Source: Methanobacterium_C sp963845285 (GTDB lineage: Archaea > Methanobacteriota > Methanobacteria > Methanobacteriales > Methanobacteriaceae). From it: a stretch of DNA of 7,544 nt. The notes under the pieces were generated by a model. It made no database searches. It was not told the origin of the DNA and worked only from the letters and a program-made list of their open reading frames with translations. The translations under genes and the position numbers were made by a program. The stretch lies in contig CAWJRO010000038.1 in assembly GCA_963845285.1 (NCBI GenBank), positions 1-7,544 of the forward strand, written 5' to 3'. Positions 5,549-7,544 of this stretch are shown here, one piece after another. The first letter of the stretch is position 1; the number at the start of each line of letters is the position of its first letter.

Positions 5549-6106
5549 ATGGAAAGGGAAAACAACATTGAAAGACTTATCCAAACTTTAAAAGACGACG
5601 ATGAACTTGTTAAGATTCAAGCTTCAGAACTTCTTGAAGAGATAGGGGAACCAGCAGTAGAACCTCTTATAAAGGCTTTGAATGATAAAGATAGAAATGT
5701 AAGGAAGGGTGCAGCTCGTATTCTCGGAATTATCGGTGATGACAGGGCAGTTGATGTTCTTATTGCAAGTTTGAAGGACCCAAGTAAATGGGTTAGAAGA
5801 GAAACTTCAGGCGCCCTTGGTAATATGGGAGATTCTGCTGTTGAAACACTTATTAAAACATTAAATGATGAAGATTGGCGTGTTAGAGGCGGAGCAGCAT
5901 GGGCTTTGGGCAAAATAGGAAATAAAAAAGCAGTTGAACCCCTCATACAAGCTATGGATGATGAAAGTGGATTTGTTAGAGGCGGGGCAGCATGGAGCCT
6001 TGGAAATATTGGGGATGAAAGAGCCGTAGAACCCCTAAAAAAAGCTTTAAATGATAAAAGCAGTTTTGTTAGGAGGGTGGCTGAGGGATTCCTCAGTAAA
6101 TTTTAG
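5549..6106 (+). CDS. HEAT-repeat (PBS-lyase type) protein
   Basis: A 185-residue protein composed almost wholly of six HEAT-like repeats of about 31 residues. The repeating pattern is AVEPLIKALNDKDRNVRKGAA followed by LGxIGDxR; clear copies begin near residues 5, 35, 67, 96, 128 and 159. Each gives two antiparallel helices stacking into a curved solenoid. Such proteins bind other proteins; some phycobilisome lyase relatives and many archaeal versions share the fold, so lyase activity should not be inferred from the name. The first and last repeats are less conserved, as expected for caps. No signal peptide or membrane segment is visible. Neighbouring repeats are also alike at DNA level, suggesting recent duplication. 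It has its own promoter region and a T-rich terminator, and so is probably monocistronic. The partner is unknown. Confidence 0.9.
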   Translation: MERENNIERLIQTLKDDDELVKIQASELLEEIGEPAVEPLIKALNDKDRNVRKGAARILGIIGDDRAVDVLIASLKDPSKWVRRETSGALGNMGDSAVETLIKTLNDEDWRVRGGAAWALGKIGNKKAVEPLIQAMDDESGFVRGGAAWSLGNIGDERAVEPLKKALNDKSSFVRRVAEGFLSKF

Positions 6107-6143
6107 TTAAATTACTAAAATTTACAGATATGTAACTATTAAC

Positions 6144-6165
6144 TATTTTTATTTAATTTTTTTAT
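6144..6165 (+). terminator. T-rich terminator after the HEAT-repeat gene
   Basis: TATTTTTATTTAATTTTTTT begins about 38 bases after the HEAT-repeat stop and precedes the malate dehydrogenase promoter. It is a typical archaeal oligo-T tract without a stem. Confidence 0.5.
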
Positions 6166-6245
6166 TAATGTTAATTATACCTCGAATATAGAATTAAATT
6201 ATTCATAATTCTCAAATTAAAAAATAAACTAGGTTTAGGAATAAA

Positions 6246-6259
6246 ATAATATTTATAAA
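6246..6259 (+). promoter_or_regulatory. Promoter of the malate dehydrogenase gene
   Basis: The sequence ATAATATTTATAAA contains a strong TATA box, TTTATAAA at 6252-6259, flanked by AATATT copies at 6248-6253 and 6261-6266. It predicts transcription start near 6281 and a leader of about 25 nt that holds the ribosome binding site. Confidence 0.5.
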
Positions 6260-6294
6260 CAATATTAAGTTCCAAAAAGAAAAAACAAGTAATT

Positions 6295-6301
6295 GGAGGT
6301 G
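6295..6301 (+). promoter_or_regulatory. Near-perfect Shine-Dalgarno supporting a TTG start
   Basis: GGAGGTG lies 5 nt before TTG at 6307. It is the strongest ribosome binding site in the window and decides for the TTG codon; the encoded MKVSVIGASGR is the expected N-terminus of the family. Confidence 0.8.
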
Positions 6302-6306
6302 CTAAA

Positions 6307-7302
6307 TTGAAAGTTAGTGTTATTGGAGCATCAGGAAGAGTAGGTAAAGCAACTGCATTTTGTTTGGCTGAAGAAGATGTTGTAGATGAGTTAGTACTCA
6401 TTGCAAGGGAAAAAAGTCTCGATAAAATCGAAGGCGAAGTACTGGATATGTACGATGCCCTTGCAGCCAAAGATATAGGAATTATAATGAAAGCATCAGC
6501 AGATATGAAAGATGTTGAGAATTCCGACATTGTTGTTATAACCTCAGGGAAGCCAAGAACTGCAGATATGTCAAGGGTAGATGTGGCTGTGCCTAATGCT
6601 AAGATCATTGCAGAATATTCAAGGGGAATTGCAAAGTACGCACCGAATTCAATAATTCTTGTTATAACAAACCCAGTCGATGTTATGACATATGTGGCTT
6701 TAAAAGCATCTGGATTTGACAAAAATAAAGTATTTGGTCTTGGAAACCACCTTGATTCCCTCAGGCTCAAAAATCTGGTGGCGAAACATTTCAACATCCA
6801 TGTGAGCGAGATCCACACCAGGGTTATAGGAGAACATGGAGACCATATGGTTCCTCTCGTAAGTTCCACCTCAATAGGAGGTATTCTTGTAAAACATTTC
6901 GCAAATTACGATTCTTTCGACATTGACAGTATAATTCAAAAGGTCAAAAATGCAGGAAATTACGTGATAAGTAAGAAAGGTTCTACAGAGTACGGACCAG
7001 CCTTCGCAATCTCAAACATCGTTAGGATAATTTTAAATGATCAAAAAAAGATATTAACCGTCAGCACATATCTTGAAAGTGAAATAGAAGCTGTTAATGA
7101 TGTTTGTTTAGGTGTTCCTGTTAAACTTGGAATTAATGGAATAGAACGAATAATTCCCATAAAAATGAGCGAAAAAGAGAAAAAATCTTTTTTAAATGCA
7201 GCTGCAACTGTAAAAAGTACTACAAAGGAAGTCATGGAACATCTAGATGAAACTGATTTGAGTCAGGAAATCAAAAACAATAGTCAAACAATCGAAGAGT
7301 AA
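6307..7302 (+). CDS. mdh: Malate dehydrogenase, LDH-like archaeal type
   Basis: A 331-residue cytoplasmic enzyme interconverting oxaloacetate and L-malate with NAD(P)H. The N-terminal Rossmann motif is GASGRVG (7-13). The substrate and catalytic residues are all in place: Arg84 and Arg90 in GKPRTADMSR, Asn122 in VITNPVDVMTY, Asp150 and Arg153 in GNHLDSLR, and catalytic His177 in GEHGDHM. Arg34 after the second strand (LIAREKS) resembles the NADP-using methanogen enzyme, so NADPH use is plausible but inferred. In Methanobacteriales this step feeds the incomplete reductive TCA branch to 2-oxoglutarate. The rare TTG start is supported by GGAGGTG 5 nt upstream. The charged tail after about residue 312 is slightly longer than in some relatives. 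It stands alone with its own promoter. No clear T-rich terminator follows before the mobile-element-like sequence at 7322. Confidence 0.92.
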   Translation: MKVSVIGASGRVGKATAFCLAEEDVVDELVLIAREKSLDKIEGEVLDMYDALAAKDIGIIMKASADMKDVENSDIVVITSGKPRTADMSRVDVAVPNAKIIAEYSRGIAKYAPNSIILVITNPVDVMTYVALKASGFDKNKVFGLGNHLDSLRLKNLVAKHFNIHVSEIHTRVIGEHGDHMVPLVSSTSIGGILVKHFANYDSFDIDSIIQKVKNAGNYVISKKGSTEYGPAFAISNIVRIILNDQKKILTVSTYLESEIEAVNDVCLGVPVKLGINGIERIIPIKMSEKEKKSFLNAAATVKSTTKEVMEHLDETDLSQEIKNNSQTIEE

Positions 7303-7321
7303 CATAACAGAATTTATTAAC

Positions 7322-7428
7322 GAGGATGTCTCGTAGTTCAGAATTTGCAAAAAAATAAGGACAAATAAAGCTTTAAATTCAAAAATAAGCAAAATTGCAT
7401 ATGTTAAAAATAATCTTGAGACAGCCTC
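7322..7428. mobile_element. MITE-like element, 107 bp, with terminal inverted repeats and TTAAC target duplication
   Basis: The left end GAGGATGTCTC (7322-7332) and right end GAGACAGCCTC (7418-7428) are inverted repeats matching at 10 of 11 positions. The direct repeat TTAAC flanks both ends (7317-7321 and 7429-7433), as expected for a 5-bp target duplication. The interior is very AT-rich, non-coding, and holds a smaller dyad GAATTT/AAATTC (7341-7346, 7375-7380). There is no transposase, so it would depend on one elsewhere. It lies 19 bp after the malate dehydrogenase stop. The ends resemble GAGGCTGTC-type transposon termini from memory; the family is not assigned. Confidence 0.65.
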
Positions 7429-7433
7429 TTAAC

Positions 7434-7501
7434 AAAACAAAAAGTAAAATAAACAATATTCAAATAAAACAAAAATAAAACAATAGGTTAAAATTTTAAC
7501 C
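7434..7501 (-). terminator. Possible terminator of a convergent gene beyond the right edge
   Basis: GGTTAAAATTTTAACC at 7486-7501 is a perfect 16-bp palindrome. On the minus strand it is followed by a long T-rich tract (TATTGTTTTATTTTTG and onward to about 7434). This is the expected order for the end of a minus-strand transcript entering from the right. A minus-strand frame ending at TGA (7510-7512) could be that gene's last codons, but only 11 codons are visible, so it is not called. Confidence 0.45.
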
Positions 7502-7544
7502 CTTAACATTCATTCCAAAGTTTTGTTATTATTAAGTTTTGCTA

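Noticed and set aside
5617..5946. Minus-strand open frame opposite the HEAT-repeat gene.
   Set aside because: It arises from the repeated structure of the real gene and shows no independent signals.
6171..6869. Long minus-strand open frame opposite malate dehydrogenase.
   Set aside because: It is antisense to a well-supported gene, has no family motif or ribosome binding site, and its serine/isoleucine-rich composition is typical of a shadow frame.

Overview
The window looks like the chromosome of a low-GC methanogenic archaeon, most likely from the Methanobacteriales (Methanobacterium-like). The evidence is threefold. Shine-Dalgarno motifs match the archaeal GGAGGTGATC type. Candidate TATA boxes lie about 25-30 bp upstream of probable transcript starts, and genes end in T-rich tracts rather than GC hairpins. 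The recognisable enzymes also fit: an AksF/LeuB-type dehydrogenase whose sequence favours the coenzyme B branch, and the archaeal LDH-like malate dehydrogenase. The assignment is inferred from reading, with no database search.

Left part (1-1900, minus strand): an isopropylmalate/homoisocitrate dehydrogenase family gene (probably aksF), a 356-bp AT-rich spacer containing a degenerate 10-11 bp tandem repeat, and a small HxlR-type regulator. The regulator is divergent from a plus-strand pair (2033-3181): a PNPOx-like split-barrel flavoprotein and an alpha/beta hydrolase. The 138-bp divergent promoter holds repeated CTTTAC...GATAC motifs and a dyad around the TATA box, so this may be a small self-contained redox- or electrophile-responsive module.

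Middle part (3200-6106): a seven-repeat TPR protein broken by a one-base frameshift, then about 1.4 kb of mostly non-coding or decayed sequence around one orphan basic ORF (4670-5167). That ORF has no clear ribosome binding site, and its reading frame stays open upstream of the first ATG. A six-repeat HEAT (PBS-lyase type) protein follows, preceded by three TTACTAA repeats.

Right part (6171-7544): a TTG-started malate dehydrogenase gene with a strong promoter and a near-perfect Shine-Dalgarno. Nineteen bases after its stop lies a 107-bp element with 11-bp terminal inverted repeats, flanked by TTAAC direct repeats; it looks like a MITE. A perfect 16-bp palindrome next to a tract that is T-rich on the minus strand suggests the terminator of a convergent gene just beyond the right edge.

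No rRNA, tRNA, CRISPR array or complete transposase was seen. The most notable items are the HxlR/flavoprotein/hydrolase module with its operator repeats, the MITE, the frameshifted TPR gene and the unrecognised ORF at 4670-5167.
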